Shown one piece after another: positions 1-7,460 of a stretch of DNA of 18,577 nucleotides. Source of the stretch: Actinomycetes bacterium (GTDB lineage: Bacteria > Actinomycetota > Thermoleophilia > Gaiellales > Gaiellaceae); assembly GCA_025350775.1 (NCBI GenBank), contig JANXXF010000042.1:1-18577 (forward strand), in the 5' to 3' direction. Position 1 is the first letter of the stretch. Each line of letters begins with the position of its first letter. The notes beneath the pieces were generated by a model that made no database searches, was not told where the DNA came from, and saw only the letters and a list, made by a program, of their open reading frames with translations. Both the position numbers and the translations under genes were made by a program.

Positions 1-543
1 ACGACCGGCGTCCTGCTGCTCACCAACGACGGGCAGCTCGCCAACCAGCTCGCGCATCCGCGCTTCGAGGTGGACAAGGTCTACGAGGCCTTCCTGCGTG
101 GCATCCCCACCGACGAGACGCTGCGCAAGCTCGAGCAGGGAGTCCAGCTCGAGGACGGCCTCACCGCTCCCGCCCGCGTGCGGCGGCTCACGCGCTCGGT
201 CATCGAGCTGACGATCCACGAGGGCCGCAACCGTCAGGTGAAGCGGATGTGCGAGGCGGTCGGCCACCGCGTCGTCCGGCTGCACCGCGTCCGCTACGCA
301 GGCCTGGAGCTGACCGGCCTGCCGGTGGGCGAGTGGCGGCGCCTGAGTGCGGCCGAGGTCGACAGGCTTCGCGACGCGACGGAGCGGCAGAAGGTGCAGG
401 ACGCGCCACGCACCGGCGCCGGCACGCGCCCGACGGCGCCGCGGCTCGCGCCTACCAGCCCAAAGCCGTCACCGGCCCGCGCACCACGATCCGATCGCGC
501 CGGGTCAGGAACGAGCGAACGGCCAGATCGCCCTTCGCGGTGA
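1..543 (+). CDS. rluB: RluB-type 23S rRNA pseudouridine synthase, 3' part (5' end outside window)
   Basis: The open frame enters from the left edge and gives the last 180 residues. The family (RluB/RsuA/RluE) converts specific uridines in rRNA to pseudouridine during ribosome assembly. What is visible is the segment just after the catalytic GRLDxxTTG motif: it starts TTGVLLLTNDGQLANQL and continues through the HPRFEVDKVYEAFLRG strand. Then comes the conserved EGRNRQVKRMCEAVGH block, followed by VVRLHRVRYAGLEL and GEWRRLS. The catalytic Asp and any N-terminal S4 domain lie upstream of the window. After about residue 125 there is a low-complexity Pro/Ser/Arg/Thr tail of roughly 55 residues. Its last 30 codons overlap the 3' end of the convergent secreted-protein gene. 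RluB is more likely than RsuA because of the basic disordered tail, but the exact target cannot be settled from this fragment. Confidence 0.88.
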   Translation, partial: TTGVLLLTNDGQLANQLAHPRFEVDKVYEAFLRGIPTDETLRKLEQGVQLEDGLTAPARVRRLTRSVIELTIHEGRNRQVKRMCEAVGHRVVRLHRVRYAGLELTGLPVGEWRRLSAAEVDRLRDATERQKVQDAPRTGAGTRPTAPRLAPTSPKPSPARAPRSDRAGSGTSERPDRPSR

Positions 544-1393
544 TGTAGGCGAGGTCGGTGCCGGCAGGCCGGAACGCCGCGTCGGCCGGCCGGCTTGCCG
601 GGAGCTTGCCGAGCTGCACGAGTGACCGGCTATGGCCCGCCACGTCGAACGCGCGCAGCTGCGTCGGCACGGGCACGGTCGCCGGCGCGCACTGGAACGA
701 CGACGCCTGCGTGCGCACGACCGCGACGATGCCAAGATCGGCGTCGGCGTCGAGCGGCAGCTCGGACTGCAGCCGCGTCTTTGTGAGCTGCTGCTTGCCG
801 ACGTAGAGGTCGGTGGTGGCACAGCCAGGCGCGGGCTTCGCGACGAGGTCGGCGCCGAGCGCGAAGACCTGGCTCGCGACATCCTTTGCAATGGTGCGCT
901 CCTTGCCCGTGGCGACGGTGACGACGACTGCGTCGAAGAGGTTGCCGGCGGCCGCGCGCGTCACGCCGATCTCGGCGGCCGAGCGCCACAGCGGCGAGCC
1001 GAACGGCCCCTTCGCGGCCCGGCGGTCGCCCTTGCCGTCGATCCCGACAACGTGCAGCGAGCCGTCCTTCGCCACGTACGCGACCTGCTTGCCGTCGGGC
1101 GCGAGAGCAACGTCACCGCCCGCGCCCTTCGCGAGCGTCACGACGTGCGCGTCATCGAGATAGAGGCTGCGCACCGTCCCGGCCTGTACGAAGACGAGGG
1201 GTTCGGCGCCGCCGTGGGCGGGTGCGGCGGGTGCGGCGGGTGCGGCGGAGGCGAGCGGCGCGGCAAGCACCGCGGGTGCGAGCGAGAGCGCCGTCGCCAC
1301 GAGCGCGAATGCGGCGGCCAGGCGTGGGGCGGCCAGGCGAGGGGCGGCGAGGCTCCGGGTGGCACCACTGGCCGCCGCAGCCTGCGCTCTCAC
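452..1393 (-). CDS. Secreted hypothetical protein with TolB/WD40-like repeats
   Basis: I do not recognise this 313-residue protein as a named family. The GTG start at 1393 overlaps the trpS stop as GTGA, so it is almost certainly cotranslated behind trpS. The frame is open much further upstream, but that part is antisense-frame shadow of trpS. An N-terminal export signal is clear: an Arg-containing n-region (residues 1-25), a hydrophobic core around 26-45 (LAAAFALVATALSLAPAVLA), then an Ala/Pro linker to about residue 60. The mature part has at least two PDG-type propeller strands, ALAPDGKQVAYVAKDGSLHV near 97-116 and AFRPAGTDLAYITAKGDLAV near 273-292, which suggests a small beta-propeller. 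C191 and C235 are its only cysteines and could form a disulfide outside the cell. It is probably an envelope or periplasm-like-space protein of unknown role. The real gene is supported by codon bias, the signal peptide and the tight spacing. Confidence 0.75.
   Translation of the reverse strand: MRAQAAAASGATRSLAAPRLAAPRLAAAFALVATALSLAPAVLAAPLASAAPAAPAAPAHGGAEPLVFVQAGTVRSLYLDDAHVVTLAKGAGGDVALAPDGKQVAYVAKDGSLHVVGIDGKGDRRAAKGPFGSPLWRSAAEIGVTRAAAGNLFDAVVVTVATGKERTIAKDVASQVFALGADLVAKPAPGCATTDLYVGKQQLTKTRLQSELPLDADADLGIVAVVRTQASSFQCAPATVPVPTQLRAFDVAGHSRSLVQLGKLPASRPADAAFRPAGTDLAYITAKGDLAVRSFLTRRDRIVVRGPVTALGW
1220..1246. repeat. 9-bp tandem repeat, three exact copies
   Basis: The unit GGGTGCGGC occurs three times without change at 1220-1228, 1229-1237 and 1238-1246. 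It lies inside the minus-strand secreted-protein gene and encodes the Ala-Ala-Pro repeats of the linker just after the signal peptide. Such short in-frame repeats expand and contract easily, and a low-complexity linker tolerates this. Confidence 0.85.
1314..1353. repeat. 15-bp tandem repeat, two full copies and a partial third
   Basis: Units GCGGCCAGGCG(T/A)GGG lie at 1314-1328 and 1329-1343, with a degraded third copy from 1344. On the minus strand they encode the repeated LAAPR in the n-region of the signal peptide of the secreted protein. The repeat keeps frame (15 bases, 5 residues). Confidence 0.8.
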
Positions 1394-2373
1394 GGCGCGA
1401 CGAACCCCATGCGGTCGTACACGGCCCGGATCGTCGGCTCGACGGTGGCGGCGGCCTGCTCGGCGCCTGCGCGCAACAGGCGCTTCAACTCGCCCTCGTC
1501 GGCGCGCAGCTCGAGGTAGCGCTCGCGGATCGGCGTGAGCAGCGCGACGACCGCCTCGCCGACGTCGGCCTTGAACTGGCCGTAGCCGGCGCCGTCGGCG
1601 TAGCGCGCCTCGATCTGCTCCGGCGTCGCGCCGGTCGCTATCGAGAGGATGTCGATCAGGTTCGTGATGCCCGGCTTGTCGTCGCCGCGGCGGATCTCGC
1701 GGCCGCTGTCGGTGACGGCCGTCTTGAACTTCTTGCGGACTGCGTCGGGCTCGTCCACGAGGCGCACCGTGCCCTGCGTCGTCCCGCTCGTCGTCGACAT
1801 CTTCCGCGTCGGCTCCTGCAGGTCCATGATCCGCGCGCCAACCGTCGGGTACACGCCCTCCGGCACCTTGAACGTCTCGCCGAAGCGGGAGTTGAAGCTC
1901 TGCGCGATGTCGCGCGCGAGCTCGAGGTGCTGGCGCTGGTCGTCTCCGATCGGGACGATGTCGGCCTGGTAGAGCAGGATGTCGCCGGCCATCAGCACCG
2001 GGTACGTGAAGAGCCCGGCCGGGACGAAGTCCTTGCCATCGCCTTTGTCCTTGAACTGGGTCATCCGGCCGAGCTGCCCGAAGCTCGCGACCGCCGACAG
2101 CAGCCACGCGGCCTCGGCGTGTGCCTTCACGTGGCTCTGCACGAACACCGTCGAGCGCGCCGGGTCGAGGCCCGTCGCGAAGAGCATCGCTGCAAGGTTG
2201 AGCGTCGAGCGCCGCAGCGCCTCCGGCTCGTACGCCGCCGTGATCGAGTGGAGGTCGACGACGCAGAAGAAGGCCTCGCCGCGCTCCTGCGTGGCCGCGT
2301 ACTGGCGAAAGCCGCCGCTGTAGTTGCCGAGGTGCTTGTCGCCCGTCGGCTGGATCCCGGAGAGAATGCGCAT
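1390..2373 (-). CDS. trpS: Tryptophanyl-tRNA synthetase
   Basis: This class I aminoacyl-tRNA synthetase charges tRNA-Trp with tryptophan using ATP. The 327-residue product is of normal bacterial length. Visible motifs are SGIQPTGDKHLGNYSG near residues 5-20 (HIGH-equivalent HLGN), FVQSHVKAHAE near 78-87, the tRNA/Trp-site segment PVLMAGDILLYQADIVPIGDDQRQHLELARD (125-155), and EPTRKMSTT (187-195) as the KMSKS-equivalent. The KMSKS loop reads KMSTT rather than KMSKS. The ATG at 2373 matches the family N-terminus (MRILSGIQPTG) and lies 9 bases behind a TANNNT box. The secreted-protein gene follows with a GTGA overlap. It is divergent from the class II DAHP synthase, the first enzyme of aromatic amino acid synthesis. 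Confidence 0.96.
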   Translation of the reverse strand: MRILSGIQPTGDKHLGNYSGGFRQYAATQERGEAFFCVVDLHSITAAYEPEALRRSTLNLAAMLFATGLDPARSTVFVQSHVKAHAEAAWLLSAVASFGQLGRMTQFKDKGDGKDFVPAGLFTYPVLMAGDILLYQADIVPIGDDQRQHLELARDIAQSFNSRFGETFKVPEGVYPTVGARIMDLQEPTRKMSTTSGTTQGTVRLVDEPDAVRKKFKTAVTDSGREIRRGDDKPGITNLIDILSIATGATPEQIEARYADGAGYGQFKADVGEAVVALLTPIRERYLELRADEGELKRLLRAGAEQAAATVEPTIRAVYDRMGFVAP

Positions 2374-2382
2374 GGAGGGCGA

Positions 2383-2388
2383 AGGATA
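2383..2388 (-). promoter_or_regulatory. Putative leaderless promoter -10 box for trpS
   Basis: TATCCT on the minus strand ends 9 bases before the trpS ATG, so transcription should begin at or within a base or two of the start codon. No Shine-Dalgarno sequence fits in the gap. No clear -35 consensus is seen. It shares the TANNNT pattern with the other unit heads in the window. Confidence 0.55.
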
Positions 2389-2407
2389 GCCGCGGGCGCG
2401 CGGTCAT

Positions 2408-2413
2408 TACACT
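2408..2413 (+). promoter_or_regulatory. Putative leaderless promoter -10 box for DAHP synthase unit
   Basis: TACACT lies 8 bases before the ATG at 2422, with no ribosome-binding site between. Only 19 bases separate it from the trpS -10 on the other strand, so the expected -35 region of each promoter falls on the -10 of the other. Confidence 0.6.
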
Positions 2414-2421
2414 GACGGGCG

Positions 2422-3801
2422 ATGTCCGTGACGGAACCAATCTGGACGCCCTCGTCGTGGCGCTTGCTGCAGGCCCACCACCAGCCGGCGTGGCCCGACC
2501 CCGCGCTCGCCGCCCGCGCGGTCGAGCGCATCCGCATGATGCCGCCGCTCGTATTCGCCGGTGAGGCGCGCAAGCTTCGCGGAGCGCTCGCCGAGGTCGC
2601 GGCCGGCCGTGCCTTCCTGCTCCAGGCGGGCGATTGCGCCGAGTCGTTCAACGACTTCTCGGCGATCACGATCCGAGAGAAGCTGAAGATCCTGCTCCAG
2701 ATGGCCGCCGTGCTCACCTACGGCGCGACGCTGCCTGTGGTGAAGGTCGGGCGCATCGCAGGCCAGTTCGCCAAGCCGCGCTCGGCGCCCACCGAGATCG
2801 TCGACGGGGTCGAGCTGGCATCGTTCTTCGGTCACGTCATAAACGGCGACGAGGCGACGGTCGCGGCGCGCACGCCCGACCCGGAGCGGATGGTGTCCGG
2901 CTACCACCAGTCGGCCGCGACGCTCAACCTGCTGCGCGCCTTCACCAAGGGCGGTTTCGCCGACCTTACGCAGGTGCACACCTGGAACAAGGATTTCGTC
3001 GCGTCGTCGCCCGAGGGGCAGCGCTACGAGGAGTTCGCGTCGGAGATCGGTCGGGCGCTGCGCTTCATGGCTGCCTGCGGTATCGACCTCGGCTCCGAGC
3101 GCTCGCTGCACGAGGTCGACGTCTGGACGAGCCACGAGGGGCTGCTGCTCGACTACGAGGAGGCGCTCACCCGCCGCGACTCGACCACGGGCGACTGGTA
3201 CGACTGCTCGGCACACATGCTGTGGATCGGCGAGCGCACCCGGCAGCCGGACGCCGCCCACGTCGACTACTTCGCGCACGTGCACAACCCGATCGGCGTC
3301 AAGCTGGGGCCGACGACAACGGCGGCCGAGGCGCTCGAGCTCGCCGACCGGCTCAACCCCGACCGCATCCCGGGACGGCTCACCTTCATCACGCGGATGG
3401 GTGCCGAGCGCGTCCGCGACCTGCTGCCGCCGCTGCTGCGCGCCGTCGCCGAGGCCGAGCACTCGGTCGTCTGGATCTGCGACCCCATGCACGCCAACAT
3501 CTTCAAGACCGCGAGCGGCATCAAGACCCGCCACTTCGACGCGATCATGGCCGAGCTCGACGGCTTCTTCGAGGCGTGCTGGGGCGAGGGCGCATGGCCG
3601 GGCGGCGTCCACCTCGAGTTCACCGGCGAGGACGTCACCGAGTGCCTCGGCGGCTCGGCGACCGTCTTCGAGGAGCAGCTCAACCACCGCTACGAGACCC
3701 TCTGCGATCCGCGCCTCAACGCGCGCCAGTCGCTCGACCTCGCCTTCCGCGTGGCCGAGACGATGCGGCAGCGCGACGCCGTCCCGAGCCGCACCGCCTG
3801 A
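2422..3801 (+). CDS. aroF: Class II 3-deoxy-7-phosphoheptulonate (DAHP) synthase
   Basis: It condenses phosphoenolpyruvate with erythrose-4-phosphate, the committed entry to the shikimate pathway. The 459-residue product is typical of the class II (plant/mycobacterial) type and is unrelated in sequence to AroFGH class I. Clear blocks are FLLQAGDCAESF (66-77), KVGRIAGQFAKPRS, CDPMHANIFKT, GGVHLEFTGEDVTECLGG and CDPRLNARQSLDLAF. By comparison with the mycobacterial enzyme, the metal ligands should be C72, H357, E399 and D429, and all four are present. The ATG at 2422 gives the usual N-terminus, beginning near a TPSSWR motif, and follows a TACACT box. The stop shares one base with the tyrA ATG (TGATG). 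The gene symbol varies between databases (aroF, aroG or aroH); the enzyme class is secure. Confidence 0.96.
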   Translation: MSVTEPIWTPSSWRLLQAHHQPAWPDPALAARAVERIRMMPPLVFAGEARKLRGALAEVAAGRAFLLQAGDCAESFNDFSAITIREKLKILLQMAAVLTYGATLPVVKVGRIAGQFAKPRSAPTEIVDGVELASFFGHVINGDEATVAARTPDPERMVSGYHQSAATLNLLRAFTKGGFADLTQVHTWNKDFVASSPEGQRYEEFASEIGRALRFMAACGIDLGSERSLHEVDVWTSHEGLLLDYEEALTRRDSTTGDWYDCSAHMLWIGERTRQPDAAHVDYFAHVHNPIGVKLGPTTTAAEALELADRLNPDRIPGRLTFITRMGAERVRDLLPPLLRAVAEAEHSVVWICDPMHANIFKTASGIKTRHFDAIMAELDGFFEACWGEGAWPGGVHLEFTGEDVTECLGGSATVFEEQLNHRYETLCDPRLNARQSLDLAFRVAETMRQRDAVPSRTA

Positions 3802-4904
3802 TGCCCGTCCGCCGACTGGCAGTCGTGGGCACCGGGCTGATCGGCGCCTCGGTCGGGCTCGCCGCCAAACGGGCGGGGGTCGAGTGGGTCACCGGCTGGG
3901 ATCCCGACGGGGAGGCGGCCGCGGGCGCCGCCCGACGTGGCGCCGTCGACGTCGCCACGCCGACGCTCGCCGCCGCGCTCGAGGGCGCCGACCTCGTCCT
4001 CGTCGCGGCACCGGTCGCGCAACTCGCCGCGCAGGTCAAGGCCGCACTTGCCGCGACCGGCGAGGAGACGACCGTCACCGATGTCGGATCGACCAAGACC
4101 GCGGTGTGCGCCGCCGCCGCCGGCTCGGCTCGGTTCATCGGTGGGCACCCGATGGCGGGCGGCGAAGCTCGCGGCCCCGAGCACGCGAAGGCCGAGCTGT
4201 TCGAGGGAGCCACCTGGTTCCTGACGCCGACCGCGCAGACGGCGCCGGAGCGCTACCGCCTCGTGCACGGCTTCGTCGGCGACCTCGGCGCGACGCCCGT
4301 CGCCGTCGACCCCGCCTCGCACGACCGGCTCGTCGCGCTCACCAGCCACCTCCCGCACGCGCTCGCGAACCTGCTCGTCAACCAGGCCGGCGCGACGCGC
4401 ATCGAGGGTCACGAGCCGCTCGCGGCCGCCGGCGGCTCGCTGCGCGACATGACACGCGTCGCGGGCTCCAACCCGCGCCTCTGGACCGACATCTTCCTGC
4501 AGAACCGCGAGGCCGTCCTCGAGACGCTGCGCGAGCACCGCCGCCTCGTCGAGCGGCTCGAGGCTGCCCTCGCCGCGGGCGACGCGGACTTCCTCGCCGC
4601 CTGGATCGGCGAGGCGTCCACCAACCGGCGCCGCCTGCTGGCCGAGGCGTTCGCCGACCCGGGCGCGCTGCAGCGGCTGTCCGTCCACATCCCCGACCGC
4701 CCCGGCGTGTTCGCGGCGATCACCCAGGCGCTCGGCGCCGAGAGGATCAACATCGAGGACTTCGAGATGCACCATCACTCCCCGGAGCGCGGCGGCGAGC
4801 TGGAGATGATCGTCGCGGGCGAGCCCGAGGCGCAGCGCGCCGCAGCGATCATCGCGCGGCAGGGCTACGACGCCGTGATCTCACCGGTGCTGGACGAGCG
4901 ATGA
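3801..4904 (+). CDS. tyrA: Prephenate dehydrogenase with C-terminal ACT domain
   Basis: It oxidatively decarboxylates prephenate (or arogenate) on the tyrosine branch. The 367-residue product has an N-terminal Rossmann domain with GTGLIGASVGLA (10-21), then DVGSTK (94-99), IGGHPMAGGE (113-122) and the active-site SHLPHALAN (182-190), including catalytic-type H183. The helical dimerisation domain follows, and residues about 292-364 (LSVHIPDRPGVFAAITQAL onward) form an ACT domain, which in this family senses tyrosine or phenylalanine. No chorismate mutase domain is fused. The ATG overlaps the upstream stop by one base and the stop overlaps aroA as ATGA, so translation is coupled. NAD versus NADP use and prephenate versus arogenate specificity cannot be read from motifs alone. 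Confidence 0.95.
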   Translation: MPVRRLAVVGTGLIGASVGLAAKRAGVEWVTGWDPDGEAAAGAARRGAVDVATPTLAAALEGADLVLVAAPVAQLAAQVKAALAATGEETTVTDVGSTKTAVCAAAAGSARFIGGHPMAGGEARGPEHAKAELFEGATWFLTPTAQTAPERYRLVHGFVGDLGATPVAVDPASHDRLVALTSHLPHALANLLVNQAGATRIEGHEPLAAAGGSLRDMTRVAGSNPRLWTDIFLQNREAVLETLREHRRLVERLEAALAAGDADFLAAWIGEASTNRRRLLAEAFADPGALQRLSVHIPDRPGVFAAITQALGAERINIEDFEMHHHSPERGGELEMIVAGEPEAQRAAAIIARQGYDAVISPVLDER

Positions 4905-6190
4905 GGACGATCGAGCCCGCAATCTCGCTGCGCGGCGACCTCCGCGTCCCCGGCGACAAGTCGATCTCGCACCGCGCGCTGCTGCTGGGCGCCCTCGCCG
5001 ACGGCGTCTCCGAGATCCGCGGCCTCGGCCGTTCGGCCGACACGATGTCCACGGCTGCCGCCATGCGCGCGCTCGGCGCCGGGGTCGAGCTCGACCTCGA
5101 CGAGGACGTCATCCGCGTCACCGGCGTCGGGCTACGCGGCCTCACGCCGCCGGCCGGCCCGGTCGACTGCGGCAACGCCGGCACGCTGATGCGCCTGATC
5201 TCGGGCATCCTCGTCGGCCAGGAGGGACGATTCGAGCTGATCGGCGACGCGTCGCTGTCGGGCCGCCCGCAGGAGCGCATCGCCCGGCCGCTGCGCGAGA
5301 TGGGTGCCAGCATCGAGACGGTCGACGGGCATGCGCCGATCACGATCGTCGGCGGGCCGCTCCGCCCGATTCGCTACGAGCTGCCGGTCGCGAGCGCTCA
5401 GGTCAAGTCGGCCGTGCTGCTGGCCGGCCTGTTCGCTGCCGAGGGCCCGACGGTCGTCGTCGAGCCGCAGGCGACGCGCGACCACACCGAGCGGATGCTG
5501 AAGGCCGCCGGCGTGCGCGTGACGCGCGTCGGCACTGCCATCAGCGTGTGGCCACCGGAGCGGCTCGAGCCGTTCTCGATCGACGTCCCCGGCGACTTCT
5601 CGTCGGCCGCGCCGTTCCTGCTCGCCGCCGCGCTCGTGCCCGGCTCCGAGCTCCGTCTGCACGGCGTCGACGTCAATCCCACCCGCATCGGCTTCCTGCA
5701 CGTGCTGGAGCGGATGGGCGCCCGGATCTCGGTCTACAACCGGCGCGTCGTCGGCGGGGAGCCCGTCGCCGACATCGAGATCCTCTCCTCCGACCTCGTC
5801 GCCACGCAGATCGAGGCGGCCGAGGTGCCCTTGCTGGTGGATGAGCTGCCGATGTTCGCGGTCGCCGCCGCCTGCGCGCACGGCGTCAGCATCGTCACCG
5901 GCGCCGACGAGCTGCGCGCCAAGGAGACCGACCGGATCGACACCGTCGTGCAGGCGCTGCGCGCACTCGGCGTCCGCATCACCGAGCTGCCGGACGGCTT
6001 CCGCGTCCACGGCGTCCCGGCCCGTCTGCGCGGCGGTGTCGTCCGCTCCGCCGGTGACCATCGGATCGCCATGCTGGGCGCGATCGCGGGGCTCATCTCG
6101 AAGGAGGGCGTACGCATCGACGACGCCGAGGCCGTCGCGGTCAGCTTCCCCGCGTTCTTCGACCTGCTCGACTCGGTGGCGGCGCGGTGA
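4901..6190 (+). CDS. aroA: 3-phosphoshikimate 1-carboxyvinyltransferase (EPSP synthase)
   Basis: It transfers the enolpyruvyl group of PEP to shikimate-3-phosphate, the sixth shikimate-pathway step. The 429-residue product is full length with both halves of the inside-out alpha/beta barrel. Motifs are PGDKSISHRAL (17-27), DCGNAGTLMRL (89-99), SGRPQERI (120-127), SAQVKSAVLLAGL (165-177), TRDHTERML (192-200), NPTR (259-262), the catalytic DELPM (314-318), KETDRI (341-346) and GDHRIAM (386-392). It carries all four short motifs used to define class II EPSP synthases (GDKS, SAQVK, RDHTE, NPTR), but keeps Gly in the NAGT loop, where the well-known glyphosate-insensitive class II enzymes have Ala. 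The start is an ATG overlapping the tyrA stop, and the stop overlaps cmk. Confidence 0.97.
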   Translation: MRTIEPAISLRGDLRVPGDKSISHRALLLGALADGVSEIRGLGRSADTMSTAAAMRALGAGVELDLDEDVIRVTGVGLRGLTPPAGPVDCGNAGTLMRLISGILVGQEGRFELIGDASLSGRPQERIARPLREMGASIETVDGHAPITIVGGPLRPIRYELPVASAQVKSAVLLAGLFAAEGPTVVVEPQATRDHTERMLKAAGVRVTRVGTAISVWPPERLEPFSIDVPGDFSSAAPFLLAAALVPGSELRLHGVDVNPTRIGFLHVLERMGARISVYNRRVVGGEPVADIEILSSDLVATQIEAAEVPLLVDELPMFAVAAACAHGVSIVTGADELRAKETDRIDTVVQALRALGVRITELPDGFRVHGVPARLRGGVVRSAGDHRIAMLGAIAGLISKEGVRIDDAEAVAVSFPAFFDLLDSVAAR

Positions 6191-6804
6191 TCGTCGCAAT
6201 CGACGGGCCTGCCGGCGCCGGCAAGTCCACCGTGGCCCGTGCCCTCGCCGGCCGGCTCGGCTACCGCTACCTCGACACGGGTGCCATGTACCGGGCGCTC
6301 GCCTGGCTCGCCCTGAACCGTGGCGTGGCCTCCGCTGATGCCGAGGCGCTGGGCGCGCTCGCCCGCGCGCATCAGGTCGAGCTCGGCCTCGGCGGCGCCG
6401 TTGCCATCGCGGGTAGCGATGTCACTGCGGCGATCCGCACGCCCGAGGTCGACCGCGTGGTCTCGGCCGTCTCCGCGCACCCGCAGGTGCGCGAGGTCAT
6501 GCGCGCCCGCCAGCGCGAGCTGTCGCTCGTCGTCGACTGCGTGATGGAGGGCCGGGACATCGGCACCGTTGTCGCGCCGCAGGCCGAGCTGAAGGTGTAC
6601 CTCGTCGCCGACCCGGACGAGCGCGTCCGCCGACGTCTGGCCCAGCGCCCCGAGGCGAGCGCCGCCGAGCTGTTGGCCCGCGACGCGGGCGACGCCGAGC
6701 GGATGCAGCCGGCCGCCGACGCCGTCCAGCTCGACACCACGGGCCTCTCGATCGACGAGGTCATCGACCGCATCGAGTCGCTGTTGCGGGAACGGGCGGC
6801 GTGA
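6187..6804 (+). CDS. cmk: Cytidylate (CMP/dCMP) kinase
   Basis: It phosphorylates CMP and dCMP to the diphosphates using ATP in pyrimidine salvage. The 205-residue product is slightly shorter than the usual 220-230. The P-loop is GPAGAGKST (7-15); DTGAMYRA (30-37) is the CMP-binding motif; EGRDIGTVV (121-129) is the family signature; and the C-terminal RDAGDAERMQPAADAVQLDTT block matches the lid and LDT region. The GTG at 6187 overlaps the aroA stop as GTGA and gives the expected N-terminus MIVAIDGPAGAGKS. The aroA-cmk pairing is common in bacteria, as is cmk followed by plsC and der. Confidence 0.96.
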   Translation: MIVAIDGPAGAGKSTVARALAGRLGYRYLDTGAMYRALAWLALNRGVASADAEALGALARAHQVELGLGGAVAIAGSDVTAAIRTPEVDRVVSAVSAHPQVREVMRARQRELSLVVDCVMEGRDIGTVVAPQAELKVYLVADPDERVRRRLAQRPEASAAELLARDAGDAERMQPAADAVQLDTTGLSIDEVIDRIESLLRERAA

Positions 6805-7460
6805 ACAGCGTCGACGCCGTCTGGGTGCTCGGCCGCTGCACGATCTCGCCCGCAGTGCTCACCACCGCGCGCCTGAAGGTCTACGGCAAGGAGAACGTGC
6901 CCGCGACGGGCGGCGCCGTGCTCGCGCTCAACCACCTCCACTGGCTCGACCCGGCCGCCTTCGGCGTCGCCTGTCCGCGCTCGATCCACTACATGGCGAA
7001 AGTCGAGGCGCATCGCGTCCCGGGCCTCGGCTCGCTGATCCGCGCGTTCGGCACTTTTGCCGTCCGTCGCGGCGAGACCGACCGCGACGCCGTCCGCTAC
7101 ATGCGCAAGGTCGTGCGTGACGGCCACCTGCTCGGCATCTTCGCCGAGGGCACTCGCCAGCGCAGCGGCGTGCCCGGCCCGGTGCAGCCGGGCGCGGCGA
7201 TGGCCGCCCTGCAGGAGGGCATGCCGGTGATCCCCGGGGCCATCTTTGGCACGCACACCTGGAAGCCCGGGAACTTCGCTCCCGTCTCGGTCGCGTGGGG
7301 CCCCGCGATGCGCTTTGACGAACTCCCCCGCAACGGGAAGGGCTATCGTGAAGCCTCAGAGGCGATCCAGGCCGAGCTGCTGCGGCTCTGGGAGTGGCTC
7401 GCCACCGTCCATGCAGACGGGCGTCCGAGGTCAGCGGTCGTGCCGGGAAGGCCCTCATGA
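6801..7460 (+). CDS. plsC: 1-acyl-sn-glycerol-3-phosphate acyltransferase (PlsC family)
   Basis: It acylates lysophosphatidic acid to phosphatidic acid at the membrane. The 219-residue product has the four acyltransferase blocks: NHLHWLD (44-50, the NHx4D catalytic pair), GTFAVRRGETD (84-94), FAEGTR (114-119) and VIPGAI (143-148). The N-terminus is only weakly hydrophobic. The GTG at 6801 overlaps the cmk stop (GTGA), and the stop overlaps the der ATG (ATGA). The gene lies one step from gpsA, which makes the glycerol-3-phosphate that the phospholipid pathway consumes. The exact acyl acceptor is inferred from family and context. Confidence 0.9.
   Translation: MNSVDAVWVLGRCTISPAVLTTARLKVYGKENVPATGGAVLALNHLHWLDPAAFGVACPRSIHYMAKVEAHRVPGLGSLIRAFGTFAVRRGETDRDAVRYMRKVVRDGHLLGIFAEGTRQRSGVPGPVQPGAAMAALQEGMPVIPGAIFGTHTWKPGNFAPVSVAWGPAMRFDELPRNGKGYREASEAIQAELLRLWEWLATVHADGRPRSAVVPGRPS

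Noticed and set aside
1220..1353. Possible CRISPR-like or regulatory repeat cluster.
   Set aside because: The repeats are 9 and 15 bases with no spacers, in frame, and encode Ala/Pro-rich segments of a signal peptide and linker.
1394..2440. Long minus-strand open frame continuing upstream of the secreted protein through the whole trpS gene.
   Set aside because: It is the wrong frame of trpS. High GC content suppresses stop codons, the translation is Arg/Pro/Asp-rich with no domain, and the GTG at 1393 with its signal peptide is a natural start.
2407..3687. 426-residue antisense open frame over the DAHP synthase gene.
   Set aside because: It is the complementary frame of a highly conserved gene with the composition expected of a shadow frame. 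It shows no recognisable motif or start context.
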